A stretch of DNA of 64,000 bases from Escallonia rubra (taxonomy: Eukaryota > Streptophyta > Magnoliopsida > Escalloniales > Escalloniaceae): assembly GCA_033065855.1 (NCBI GenBank), contig JAVXUO010001311.1, positions 744,001 through 808,000 of the forward strand, in the 5' to 3' direction. Below, one piece after another: positions 9,828-21,000 of the stretch (its first letter is position 1; every line of letters starts with the position of its first letter). The notes under the pieces are model-generated. The model was given only the letters and a program-made list of their open reading frames with translations, was not told the DNA's origin and did not search any database. The position numbers and the translations under genes were made by a program.

Positions 9828-11876
9828 GCTGAGGCATATTTAAAACCAAGTTTATTCTGTTGGAAAGAAATTTTGACTTTAGCAGATTGCAAGTTGTGCA
9901 CTGTTTAATGCTGAGGTGATTGCTTTTCATTTGAATGGATATCTAGTTAGTTGGTTTTGGTTTCTCATTTCAGCAAAAATGGTGTTATGATTTTCCAATA
10001 TATGTTATGCATGATTCCTTCTTAGCATTTGTTTGAAATATAATTAACATTTGAAAGTGATCCAGCTGTGTGTCACAGGTTGGTAAACGGGAAAAAAATT
10101 AACCTGCGTCTAATGAAAAGGAAAAGATTTTCTTAAAAATTTTATTTGACTTCTCTCTAAATTTCGAGGCTTCCAACATTGTTTTGAAATGTCTTGTGAA
10201 TAACAATTAGGTCACTTGGTCCAGTTTTCCTCTGTGAATCGTGTTGTCTGACTGAAGTATCTTTCTTTTGGTTATTATGTGGAGAGAAAAATTGTTGGAT
10301 TTTGAAGCACTTTACGCTCTTTGCCGAACACTATGTAACCCTTGCCGTAATCTGTAATCCGTTAGCTCTGGTCCTTGGGTTGTAAGCTCTATTTGAGCCT
10401 AGCCTAGAATCATTTGTGTAGAGGATATTTGAAGGATGACACAGTGATGGATTTTCCACTGTGTCATAATCGAGTCTTTAGCCATCAGTCTCCTGTTCGT
10501 GAACCCAAAGGCTATATATGGGGTGTTGCTCTCCTACAGAGGAAGAAAGGAGGCTGCAAATGGGTTTGGTAGTGGAAGAAATGAGGGTAAGGGATGAAGT
10601 TTTGTGTTATAAAGAGAGTATAAGGGCATTTTGGTCTTAAAAAAATACCTTTAGTGCACAAATGCTTTCCCTCCAAAAAACGCAGCTAAGTTGGATGATT
10701 TCCGTCAACTGTGCCCATTTTCTTAAACTGTGGGGGGGTTTAGTGCTTAAATTTGAAGTAGAGGGGGGCAAAACACACAACGTGTAAAGTAGAGGGGGTC
10801 ATTCCTTATTTTCCCATTACAGAAACCCATCACAACCATCAATTTTTTCCCTAGATCCCACCACAACCATCAATTATTACCATACACGAAGCTTAGAGCC
10901 CTTCTTCCTCCATTTTGATCATAATCAACCCTAGATCCCTATCTTTTGACTTGATATTCCCAAAATGCCCTTCTGAGTTCAGCCATGTCAAAATGTTGGC
11001 TGGAATATGGTTGGAGGGTGATCGGTTCCACAATGGTGTAAGTTTGTGATGCAAGATAGCTAAAATGAACTTTGGGGCGCAGCACGGTACCACGAGAAAA
11101 CTTAGGGGCACCCAGTGCAATTGAGCCTATATTTTGTGGTGATGGGCAAGGATGAGTGGTGGTGGTTGTGTATTTTGTTATAGTAGACAAAGAACGTACA
11201 GTGGTTGAGGTGGCAGCAACAGCGTGAACGGGGCAGCAGTTGGGGCGATTGGTGTGTGTGTGTATATGAACGCTTCAATCTTTGTGTGTGTGTGGTCTGG
11301 CAATTATTGTGGGTATGATGACATTTATGGATATGATATGGAGGACAATGGTGGTTGTGAGGCGACAAAACGGTGGGTGAATGGGGAGGGAATAGAAGGA
11401 AATGGGGAGCGAGAGGTCATGGCAGCAACTTCGGCGGCAGGAAGGTAGGGGTAGGTGGTAGGTGACGGAAGGCGGGAGACAACAATGACGGTGGAAAAAG
11501 AATAGAAAAAGTGGTGGTGCAGCGGAATGTGTCATGATGGTGGTGGATGGTGGGTGGGCCATTTTGGTGGGGTTGGAAGGTGGAGTGTCTAGCGGTTGGT
11601 AGTGGTGGTGATTATGGGCTATGCACATCTGAGGCGCGCCAGGTGCGGGTGGCTGTGGTGCAGTGACAGTGGTTCCTAATACAAAAGGGACAGATAAATG
11701 ATGCTTCCAAGGGTATTTCAACAAATTACCTTGTAAATTAGGGGCAATATAATCATTTTGTCCAAACTGCCATGTATTTTGGTATTTTATTGTCAACGAA
11801 CATCGGTGGTATTTATCTAAACGAATGGACACACTTGTAATTTTACCCTAACTTCAGAAATTTTGGTATAATTATT

Positions 11877-12538
11877 GGGAAAATTAGAAAAGACGGGGTT
11901 TTTGAGTTAAATATTTGGGGATGAGGAGTTTATTTTGGGAAATTGTGAAAAAGGGGGGCCACTTCAAAAAATCTCTGAAAAGGGTTCAAGTTGGAAAAAA
12001 TGGTTTTTTTGAAACTAACTAATTTCCCATCCCCAAATTACCCCTCCCCCTATTTGTCCTCGCATTCAGTAATTTTAGAAATCACGGTTTCAAACCGCGA
12101 CTTTAAAGTAGAAATCGCGGTTTAGAACCACGACTTTAATAGAAAACGTTGGTTCAGAACCACGTTTTCATTTTGTGCATAATTTAAAATGGAAAACATA
12201 TATACATACTAAAAACGTTATTTAGAACAACGATTTCTACTTTAAAGTCGCGGTTTCAAACCGTGATTTTTCCAAAAGTGTTGTATGCTGAGACAAACAG
12301 GGGGAAGGTAATTTGGGTAAACAAAATTATGTGTATGTGTTTGTTCGATTTGGAAGGGAAGATGGAGGAGGGTATATTGGGTAAACAAAAGATGAAGTTT
12401 TGAAAAAATCCAATTTTTTTTAAGCCCCCCATTGTTCAGAAATTTTCAAAAGATAATCCACTTTTTTTTAAGTTTACAAAAAGAAACCACCTTCCACTAA
12501 ATTTTTAACCCCAAAATCCACTTTTTTGTAATTTTCCC
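11877..12538. mobile_element. Small MULE-type MITE (E1) inserted in the right end of element A
   Basis: The left end reads GGGAAAATTAGAAAAGACGG. The right end, reverse-complemented, reads GGGAAAATTACAAAAAAGTGG. The flanks are ATAATTATT (11868-11876) and ATAACTATT (12539-12547), a 9-bp duplication with one change. The element is 662 bp with no coding capacity. It is in the same family as the element at 13175-13825. The core carries a dyad-rich array (about 12080-12275). Confidence 0.88.
12080..12275. repeat. Array of short dyad-symmetric motifs in E1
   Basis: Repeated imperfect palindromes such as AATCACGGTTTCAAACCGCG, AATCGCGGTTTAGAACCACG and AACGTTGGTTCAGAACCACG are spaced by AAAGTAGAA-type links. 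The same motif family fills the cores at about 12795-13070 and 13376-13625. Confidence 0.8.
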
Positions 12539-12794
12539 ATAACTATTCCATTCTTTTATGACGACAAAAAACTTTTGATAAAATATATTTTGTTGGGAAA
12601 ATGATGTAAAAGTGGGTTTTGGGATAAAACTTTTGGGGATGGTGGGTTTTTTAAAAAAACTTGTGAAAAAAGGGGGCCACTTTTGAAAATATCTGAAAAA
12701 GGGAATTAGTTAGGAAAAAAGGGTTTTTTTTAACCTGACTTTTTCATTTTCCAAATTACCCCTCCTTTTGTTTGTCTCTGCATAAAACACTTTT

Positions 12795-13070
12795 AAAAAT
12801 CGCTGTTTGAAACCACGACTTCAAAGTAGAAATCGCGGTTTTAAACAACGTTTTTAGTATATATATATATATATATATGTTTTTCCTTTTAAATTAGGCA
12901 GAAAATGAAAAAAAAATTGAAAACGTGGTTTTGAACCACGTTTTCTATTTAAAAACGTGATTTTGAACCATTTTTTTAATTTAAAATCGTGGTTTTGAAC
13001 CACGTTTTCTACTAAATAGCGATTTTCACTTTAAAGTCGCGGTTTCAAACCGCGATTTCCAAAAGTGTTG
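12795..13070. repeat. Array of short dyad-symmetric motifs in E2, with an AT microsatellite
   Basis: Motifs such as ACGTGGTTTTGAACCACGT and TCGCGGTTTCAAACCGCGA recur, several as perfect palindromes. An (AT)n run sits at about 12857-12878. Confidence 0.8.
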
Positions 13071-13174
13071 TATACAGAAACAAACAAAAGGAGGGGTAAT
13101 TTGTGAAATGGAAAAGTCAGGTTTAAAAAAAACCTTTTTTTTCCGACTAATCCCCCTTTTTAGAGATTTTCAAA

Positions 13175-13825
13175 GGGAAAATTAGAAAAGAAGGGGTTTT
13201 GGAGTTAAACATTTGGGGATGAGGGGTTTATTTTGTAAAATTGTGAAAAAAGGGGGCCACTTCAAAAAATCTCTGAAAAAGGGTTCAAGTTGGAAAAAAG
13301 TGGTTTTTTTTAAACTAACTTTTTTCCATCCCCAAATTACCCCTTCCCCAGTTTGTCCCGTATACAGTACTTTTGAAAATCGCGGTTTCAAACTGCGACT
13401 TTAAAGTAGAAATCGCAGTTTAGAACCACGACTTTAAGTAGAAAACGTGATTTAGAACCACGATTTTAAGTAGAAAACGTGGTTCAGAACCACGTTTTCA
13501 TTTTTTTTTCATTTTCTGCGTAATTTAAAATGGAAAACATTTATATATACTAAAAACGTTGTTTAAAATCATGATTTTTACTTAAAGTCGTGGTTCTAAA
13601 CCACGTTTTCTACTTAAAGTCGTGTATGTGTTTGTCTGAATTGGAAGAGAAGATGGGGAGGGTATTTTTGGTAAACAAAAGATGAAGTTTTGAAAATACC
13701 CATTTTTTTAAGCCCCCCATTGTTCAGAAATGTTCAAAAGATAATCCACTTTTTCTTAAGTTTACAAAAAAAAACCACCTTCCACTAATTTTTAACCCCA
13801 AAACCCATTTTTTTGTAATTTTCCC
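13175..13825. mobile_element. MULE-type MITE (E3) nested in E2
   Basis: The left end reads GGGAAAATTAGAAAAGAAGG. The right end, reverse-complemented, reads GGGAAAATTACAAAAAAATGG. Both are nearly identical to E1. The exact 9-bp flanks are ATTTTCAAA at 13166-13174 and 13826-13834. The element is 651 bp, with a dyad motif array at about 13376-13625. Confidence 0.92.
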
Positions 13826-14055
13826 ATTTTCAAAAGTGGCCCCCCTTTTTCACAAGTTTCTAAAAAAACCCACCATCCCCAAAAGTTTTATCCCAAAACC
13901 CACTTTTACATAATTTTCCCTATTTTGTTGCTTAAAATCTGAGTAGACTAGAGTACTCCTTGCCGAATAGTTTTGTTTGAGCTTTTAATGGAATTGAGAA
14001 TTTCACCCAAAAAAAGTACTTATCGATCTTATTCATTGATAGGAGAATTTGGTAA

Positions 14056-15326
14056 GGGTTAATTACACTTATGTCCCTGAGGTTATAGGGTAATTACACG
14101 CGTGTCCATAAGTTTAGAAAATAGGCACTTATGTCCTTTGACCTAACGGAGTATTGAAATACTTAACGGTTTGAATGAAATGACCACATTGCCCACGATT
14201 GAAAATGTAAAATACCATTCATTCCTCTCTTCCCTAACCTCTATCTTTTTCCCCTGCAATTCTGGCCACAGTCACCGCCATTCACCAAAGCCAATACCCA
14301 CCACAACTAACTAATACCAATAACCACTGCCTCAACAAAGCCAATGCCGCCATTCACCAAAGCCAATGCCGCCATTCACCAAAGCCAATAACCACTGCCT
14401 CAACACCACCATGGCCACAGTCACCGCCATTCACCAAAGCCAATGCCGCCAACACCACCATCTATCAAAGCCAATACCCACCACAACTAACTAATACCAA
14501 CTAAATGCATCAATCGTTTATCTTTTAAAAAATTAAATTTACCGCTGAAATCTAGAAATAAAACCACCTCCGGCGAGCCTACCAGTTGAAAAAATTAATT
14601 TGATCGGCTGCCGAGCCTACCACGGCGACGTAGATGCTCCGGTGGACGATGTGGTGGTTGGTCCGGCGAGCGATGTAGATGGGTGCCGGCGGTGCTGTGA
14701 TGAGGTGGCTGTGGTTTGTGTCTTGGGTCGTGGATTTGGGTACTGGCGACGTTGCAATGATGCCGGCGTGGCTTATGTTGTGCCGACGGTGATTTGAGTC
14801 TTCGGTTGTCGATTACAGCCATGTCTTTGGTGCGGATTTGGTGGTGGTTCGTTGGTGGTCTTGGCGCCGGTGGTCAATCTCCGTTCCGGCGACGACGACA
14901 GCGATGGGTTACTTAAGGGGAGGGTGAGGGCGGGGAGGGTGGGACGACGAGAGGGGTGGGGTGTAGTGGGGCACTGTGCGGGGTGCGGGGAGTTGGAGAG
15001 AGAGAGAGAAATAGAGTTAGGATTGATATTCAAATTAAAAAAATTAAAGGAAAAAAGGCTTTATCAAAAAGGAAAAAAACTACAAATTTGGAGAAAAAAA
15101 ATAAGATTTTAAGAATACGTGTATATACATTGCAAGGGTAATATTGTCATTTTAAGAATACGTATTTATGACATCAGCAAAAAAGTACACTTTTTAGACG
15201 GATATTTGACGGATGGACACAGCGTTACCTTTTTAACGTTTGTGGACACGATTTGTTACCTTTTGAAAGTTAGTGTCATTGACTATAATTTCACCCAAAC
15301 CTCAGGGATATAAGTGTAATTAACCC
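14056..15326. mobile_element. MULE-type non-autonomous element (F) with 9-bp target-site duplication
   Basis: The terminal inverted repeats match at 28 of 29 positions. They begin GGGTTAATTACACTTAT and continue TCCCTGAGGTT. The flanks are the exact 9-bp ATTTGGTAA at 14047-14055 and 15327-15335. The interior holds repeats of CCATTCACCAAAGCCAATGC (about 14278-14470), GC-rich stretches and no transposase. The 9-bp duplication assigns it to Mutator-like elements. Confidence 0.93.
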
Positions 15327-15464
15327 ATTTGGTAATAGATAGACTAAAAAGCTGAAGGTATTCATCAGAGTACAAGAATAGTATGCAGGTGCAAGTTTGC
15401 GGAAGAAGTACGCACTTTCCGTGTTTATATTGAAGAAGCTACATAAACAGTAACTAGTGATCCA
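15327..15464. other. PAM68-like 3' flank
   Basis: A short spacer between MULE element F and the PAM68-like stop codon. It probably contains the 3' UTR of the minus-strand gene. Confidence 0.5.
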
Positions 15465-16013
15465 TCACCTGTTAGTTTCATCATCTTTCCACATTTCAAC
15501 CCAATTCTTCTGAGCTTCTTCAATCCCAAGAAGCGAACCCTTTTCATCTGGATTCCAGCTTGTGGACAGAGTGCCATAAGCAATCCCAACTGTCGAAGCA
15601 CCAAAGGTTAGGAAAGTTGTCAAGAATGGTAACCAAACTGGCACATTCCACCAATGCTGTTCCTTAATTACACCAAAACCTTGCAGCAGGACTAGACCAG
15701 TGGCCAATGGTGCCCCCACATAAAACAATATCCTCACAATCATCCTATTTAATACCACATCTGGTATCTTGTCGTCGTCGTTGTCGCCGCCACTGCTCCC
15801 TCCACTGACGTTTCTTTGGACGGTTTCTTCGCCAGTGGTTTTTTCCTTCTGTAACTTAGCTTGTGCACCTGAGAAGCCTTTTGCTTTGGCATGCACCTTC
15901 CATGATCTGTTGGGGAGGTTTGGCTCTTTCATGGTTGTGGGGTGAAGCATTTGGCTTCTTGGCTTCCATGGAAATAGCCTTGGTGTTTGCTCTAGACAGA
16001 ACAGAGCCTTCAT
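15465..16013 (-). CDS. PAM68L: PAM68-like plastid membrane protein (DUF3464)
   Basis: An intronless 182-codon frame. The first 45-50 residues are basic and Ser/Pro-containing, consistent with a chloroplast transit peptide. An acidic stretch GGDNDDDKIPD (about 75-85) follows. Then comes the family core: VVLNRMIVRI, a first hydrophobic span at about 93-112 (ILFYVGAPLATGLVLL), a short turn, a second span at about 125-147 (VWLPFLTTFLTFG..), and the tail YGTLSTSWNPDEKGSLLG. This is the PAM68/DUF3464 architecture. PAM68 assists photosystem II assembly. The PAM68-like paralogue (At5g52780) assists NDH complex assembly in thylakoids. Size and the DUF21-CBS neighbour favour the PAM68L paralogue, but that assignment rests on synteny as I recall it. 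Confidence 0.88.
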   Translation of the reverse strand: MKALFCLEQTPRLFPWKPRSQMLHPTTMKEPNLPNRSWKVHAKAKGFSGAQAKLQKEKTTGEETVQRNVSGGSSGGDNDDDKIPDVVLNRMIVRILFYVGAPLATGLVLLQGFGVIKEQHWWNVPVWLPFLTTFLTFGASTVGIAYGTLSTSWNPDEKGSLLGIEEAQKNWVEMWKDDETNR

Positions 16014-16766
16014 GGTTTCCTAGGCTTTGTTTCTTTTAGTGCCATGTATGTATTTCTTCAACTTCTCAGTAGCTCTAAACATCTTATCCAAAATAATGAA
16101 TGGTGTGCCTTGGTTTCAAAAGATCTCAGCTGTTTTGTCTTGTAAGATCATTATTTGTAGATATTACAGGTCCTGCCCTTTGCAGAGTGACAAATTTGTC
16201 CCCATACAGAGCTTCAGCAACCATTTACCATAGAATTCCAATTACCAAATGCCTATCACACCATGCCATGCCAAACTGCTCGGGGCTGTTTTGGCCAATT
16301 TAGGATTTCGTAACTAAACACCTCCAAAACTGACTGCTGGTGCTGTCATCTTCTAATACAAGGACCAAGCAACTCAGAGTGAGGGCCAAAATATATCATG
16401 CCTACTACTACTGTACAAGGGTTATTCTAAGACATCAATTAGTAAAATTTATTCTTTCTACCACTAAAACAACATATGCATCAAGGAACGCCCCATATTT
16501 TACGTGCAAAACATTCTTGCCGCCCTCCCCACGCTATGAGATGCATTTTTGGTTGTACAGGAAATTGGAATCATGTCAAAAATCAAGTCAAATATGCCAG
16601 GAAAACCTCGTAGGTATTATTTGTACTACAATAGCAGAATTACAAAGTAACTACTTTTCATAAAAGTTATGTTTCAAGTCCCGAGATTAAGAATTACAGA
16701 GGCATGCCTGCATAGTTCAAAAAGTTTTGAAGCATCTTGCCTAAGAGGACGTAGAGATCGATAAGA
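16014..16766. other. PAM68-like promoter region and 3' region of the DUF21-CBS gene
   Basis: About 750 bases separate the PAM68-like ATG from the last codon of the upstream same-strand gene. No third gene is seen. Short open frames here have no family resemblance. Confidence 0.5.
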
Positions 16767-18034
16767 TTAAGGCTTTGGCAGCTTCTCATATGGTTTCCTT
16801 GAGACCTGCGTGAAATTTGCCATCAGAAATACCAAGTTAGTTCTTCGACTACAGCATCAATAGTATGTGAATACTTTCAGAATTTGCAATGAGTTTCTTC
16901 AACATATCAGCACATAAATTTTGTTCAAATTACATTAAGCTAACCCATGGAATGCAAGAACTACTAAAAATCCAACATTATCGTTCCAAGAAATAATACG
17001 AGAAAGTGGCTTCCATCAACAAAACAGACAAGTGCTCCTACTAAGGAAAATTTCTCTCAGCAGCAGTCACTTCACCTACTTCAGGGGATTCTTTCATCAA
17101 TCATTAGCCCAGCTTCATCATAGCATGTTACCTTGAGCTATTTAAACTTCAAATAAAGGTTTTTACACCAGAGAGAACTGGCAAGTACTAGGAGCACCTG
17201 TCATGTCAGGTATATGTTTTTTGAACTAAGTTGCCTAGCCTTCTAGGCTCTCACTCTCGCTTTCTTTCTACACTTTTGCCAAAGTTGTGTCATCTTTGCG
17301 GCTCCCATGCTCTCAGTTTCACTTTTGCTCCCGGTCCTGTTGGACGAGCCAATGACTTAGCTGTGGAAAACCTGAATGCGAGCTTGTCTTGCAGCCAATT
17401 CAACTAATGTTACTGACATAAGCTGAACAACAATTGTAGCAAAAGGAGTTTCTTGGTGACTGAAAGAAATCAAGTCTACTAATGGCAAGTGGAACGACTA
17501 TATAACTATAATGGAACTTGTAAGAAAGATTAAATATAAAAGGGAAACCATCTTAAAATCGTTGAGATTTAATTTTCATGGACGGGACTATGGTAACGTA
17601 AAGAGTAACAATAAGAAGTGAGTAGAGTGAGATGAAAGGCAATACATGAGGAGAAGTGAACCTTAAATTATGCAAACACGCCAATGTCATAGTAGCATTT
17701 TAATTTTGATCAGCATTACTAGACGTACCCGATGTGAGGATGGCGAGCTGCTAACAGGACCATCAGCAGGAGAATATGGTTTGTATCTTCCAGGGGAAGC
17801 AGAAAGAGTTGGTCTCGCAAATGGCGACTGAATATATGGGGTAATTGGTGAGCGCAGTACTGGTGTATGATGGCAAGATGAAGCTGGTGTCTGTTGACTG
17901 GAAGAAAGTGGAGATGCCATCGAAGTTCGCCAGTTCAGGTATGTTGCTTTAGGAGATCTTACTGATGCTATTTTAGAAGGAAGCATGTTTATTTTAATCC
18001 TGGAGAGAGGGAGAGGGAGAGGGAGAGGGAGAGG

Positions 18035-18065
<31 letters not shown>

Positions 18066-21000
18066 AGGGAGAGGGAGAGAGAGAGAGAGAGAGAGAGAGC
18101 AAATTAGTCTCCTTAGACCTCTGCCGATTTGTATTAGTTGGATAGAGTTGGATATAACAAACCAAATGCTATAACTCACCTGTTGTGAACATCAACATAC
18201 TCATCAGTTTCATCATATATTGGTTCCTTCAAAAGAGGTAAGAGATCATAATTAGTTTAATCAGGAAAAATAGATGTACACAAGAGAGAGAGGAAGGGAG
18301 GGAGTGGGGGAGAGAGAGAGAGAGCATCTAGTTAATAGATGGAGATTGATCTGCAGATCTTGATAAAACCAGAACTAAAATTAAGGCATGCATGATCCAT
18401 CACTAAGACAATTGGATTAAGAGGTTCACATTTCAATAACAATCAATTTACTTAGGACAGTTGGATGATAAGAGAGAGTGCTGACGTGAGAGCTAAATGG
18501 AACAGCTTATAAAGGCACAAACCAAATCACACAAGCATACACAAAAGTAGATACATTTCAAGTGTAATTCTTTCTGCAACTGAATCTTAACCAGAATAGC
18601 TTGAGACACATAGTTGCGGCTTTTGTCTAGGTTATAATCAAATATTGATGCTCTTTTACTTTTGAGACTTCATTCGGAATCCATGAACTGAAACCAAGAT
18701 TATAATCAGATATTGACGCCAAAACCTAGTAACCATTCAGGGGTAAAGAATAAACAGATGATTTGTGCATGCCTGACATACTAGGATATGTATGACATTG
18801 TGCAGAACCCAGGCAAAAAAGCGAGAGCATCGTACTAAGAGTTATTGAAGCTCATTTAAAGCAGCCAAATATGTAAAAGCAATTACTCTCTGTTGTGCAA
18901 AAATGTAATTCCTACAAAATAAACTTGTAACAAACCTGCAGCAGTTCCTCCAAAACATCTTCCATCGTAATGATACCAATTATCTCTTCATCCGAATTTG
19001 AAAGAGATTCTGTAAGTTCTTTTTTGATCGTTCCAGCTAATGCTGGACTTTGAATTTCAGTGTGACTAGAAGCCACGGGTGATGCATCTCTATGCATATT
19101 CTTATTGTGGCCACATGCAAGTTTAATTCCTGCATGAAAGTAACTACCTACATAAGTTCAACAATGATCTTGCTCTTTGAAACGGAATTCTTGTAAGAGA
19201 CAACATGTTACCCTTTTCCTCGGCTTGTATTTGTGTTGAATTTGTGGTGGGGTTTATCTTGACCAAGTCATGTTTGGCTGTGGCACTCTTTGGCTGTTGT
19301 CTCTTTATATTCACCACAACAGCCATATGGCTATGTCCTTTCTGGAATTGATTTAGTATATCATACAGAGGCGAGCAATCATGGACTCTGTTGCAAACAA
19401 AATCACGAGGAACAAAAACCAGAAGCATAAGTCTCTATATACTTGACAGTGAAGAATACTGCAAGATGATATATACAGTTACTATGGGTGCCTAAGTTTT
19501 CTCACATCAGAAGTTAATTATGTTAATTCACTTGTCATTTGGAAATATGAAAGAAAAAATAGGGCACTCAAAACTCAAATGCACCAATGGAACTTGTACC
19601 TAGGAATTCTTCTAATAGTAAGGTCTCTAACTGGGGTCTCATCTTCAGCACGGCATTTGATTAAGTTTTTGACCTAAAACCATAGCAAATGGAACATCAG
19701 GTTAGATGTCAGTATACCTGTTTGACAAATGGAAGCACAGTCAACGAAGATCGGCTTATGCAAAGAATGCGTAAAAATCATAATGGAATAAGGCACCTAA
19801 TATAATGAAAGAAGTGGTCAGGTTAGCAATGCTGCCGACTGATCAGAAGCAATAAACCTTGAAGAATGCTAAACACTACCTGTTCTATTATATATTTTTT
19901 ACTATAGGGAGCTACGAAATAGAAAGTAAAAATAGCTTCTAAATGCTTACCAGGACAACGCCAATAATGTTTGTCGGCTTTCCTGAATAGACAGGCACAC
20001 GACTATGACCTTTGCTCATTAGCAGACTAATAGTTTCACTGCAGAGATGTTAATCGAATTCTAGTAAGGAATTATGCAAATAGTAAAGAATACTAAGAGA
20101 TGCAAGCCAAGTGGCATACTCGGTAAGTTTTGCATTTAGATCAAGCGAAAATACTTCAGACATCGGTGTCATAGCATCTTTTGCAGTCTTCTGTGTTAAA
20201 TCAAGAGCTCCAGAGATAATTGTAGTTTCATCATGTGTCAACTCTCCACCTTTCCCTGCCTGACAATTTTCATGAGATAATTAAGTTGAATCAGTTCCGG
20301 AAGGTTGGGATGTGGTACACTTTTACAACCTAAAACACTAGTTAATAATAGCAATATTCAATACCAAACCTCATTTCCATGCATATCCACCAGCATCTTC
20401 AGCTCTGCTCGTCGTAGAAGTGCAGAATGACCCTTCCCAAGGAGTAAATCTAGCAACTACCACAAGGTGAACAAAAGATCCACTTCCATTGAGTAATTAA
20501 ATACGAATCTACATGCACAGATGCCTCTCTAATATTATTTGGACAGCATCTCTACAAATAATGATCAACTCCACCAGCGTATATATGCTCTAAAAATAAG
20601 AGGAAGCACGATACCTTACTGATTGGGTAAGATAAAGGGAAGAAAACTATGACAAGAAGTCGAACAAACCCAGAGAGTTTTGCCCCAACACTCAGTCCAT
20701 ACCTCGAACACACAGCCTGAGGAATGATCTATGGAAGAGTACAGAGTTTCTTATAAATCAGTCAACAAAAGCTACATCAAGATACGGGACACTGAGAAAG
20801 TTACCTCTCCGAAAGCAAGTATGAGGGTGACTGATAGCAAAATAGAACACCATTCAGAGAGAAGTGAATCGACGAAAATAGGCAGGGCCTTCATAGGAAA
20901 AGTATGTTCATCAGAAATTTCAAGTATACGAAGGCAGGGCCTTCATAGGCCAAAAATATTTTCATCAGAAATTTCAAAAGTGAGTGAATATGCTTGCAAG

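Larger units (their letters stand above)
8848..10815. mobile_element. Pack-MULE (C) nested in B, carrying an eL34 gene fragment
   Basis: Terminal inverted repeats of about 110 bp run from GGAAAATAGGGAATGACCCC through CACTAAACCCCCC to AAGAAAATGGGCACAGTT, with the matching reverse complement at 10690-10815. The flanks are an exact ATTACAGAAA at 8838-8847 and 10816-10825, fitting the 8-11 bp duplications of Mutator-like elements. The interior has no transposase. Instead it holds part of a ribosomal protein eL34 gene with its intron (9544-9827 and downstream UTR-like DNA) and a duplicated CT-rich block at 9025-9411. Cargo of host gene fragments between MULE ends defines a Pack-MULE. Confidence 0.9.
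8422..11127. mobile_element. MULE-type element (B) nested in A
   Basis: Long inverted ends of about 75 bp: the left reads GGATCAATTGCATTGGGCGC and on through CGCTTTGCCCCAAAGTTC. The right, reverse-complemented, reads GGCTCAATTGCACTGGGTGC through GCTGCGCCCCAAAGTTC. The flanks TGCGTTTTG (8413-8421) and TATATTTTG (11128-11136) match at 6 of 9 positions, and all three differences are transitions, as expected for a methylation-decayed 9-bp duplication. The interior includes CT-rich leader-like DNA and the Pack-MULE at 8848-10815. Confidence 0.82.
7717..12549. mobile_element. Outer MULE-type element (A), host of nested insertions
   Basis: The left end GGGTTAATTGTAC is followed by CTTGAAGTTAGGATAAAATTA. 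The right end, read in reverse after removing the small element at 11877-12538, is GGAATAATTATAC followed by CTGAAGTTAGGGTAAAATTA. These are degenerate terminal inverted repeats of about 45 bp. The flanks GATCTTTTT (7708-7716) and ATTCTTTTA (12550-12558) agree at 6 of 9 positions, consistent with an old 9-bp target-site duplication. No transposase remains. The call depends on splicing out the insertion that broke the right end. Confidence 0.6.
12595..13920. mobile_element. MULE-type MITE (E2) with nested E3
   Basis: Ends GGGAAAATGATGTAAAAGTG (left) and, reverse-complemented, GGGAAAATTATGTAAAAGTG (right) are followed by GGTTTTGGGATAAAACTTTT in both. The flanks are the exact 9-bp TATTTTGTT at 12586-12594 and 13921-13929. 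Without the nested element it would be about 670 bp. It is related to E1 and E3 but belongs to a distinct end-sequence subfamily. Confidence 0.92.

Noticed and set aside
11275-11832. 185-codon minus-strand frame
   Set aside because: Low-complexity His/Pro/Ser composition inside MULE-type element A, with no conserved domain.
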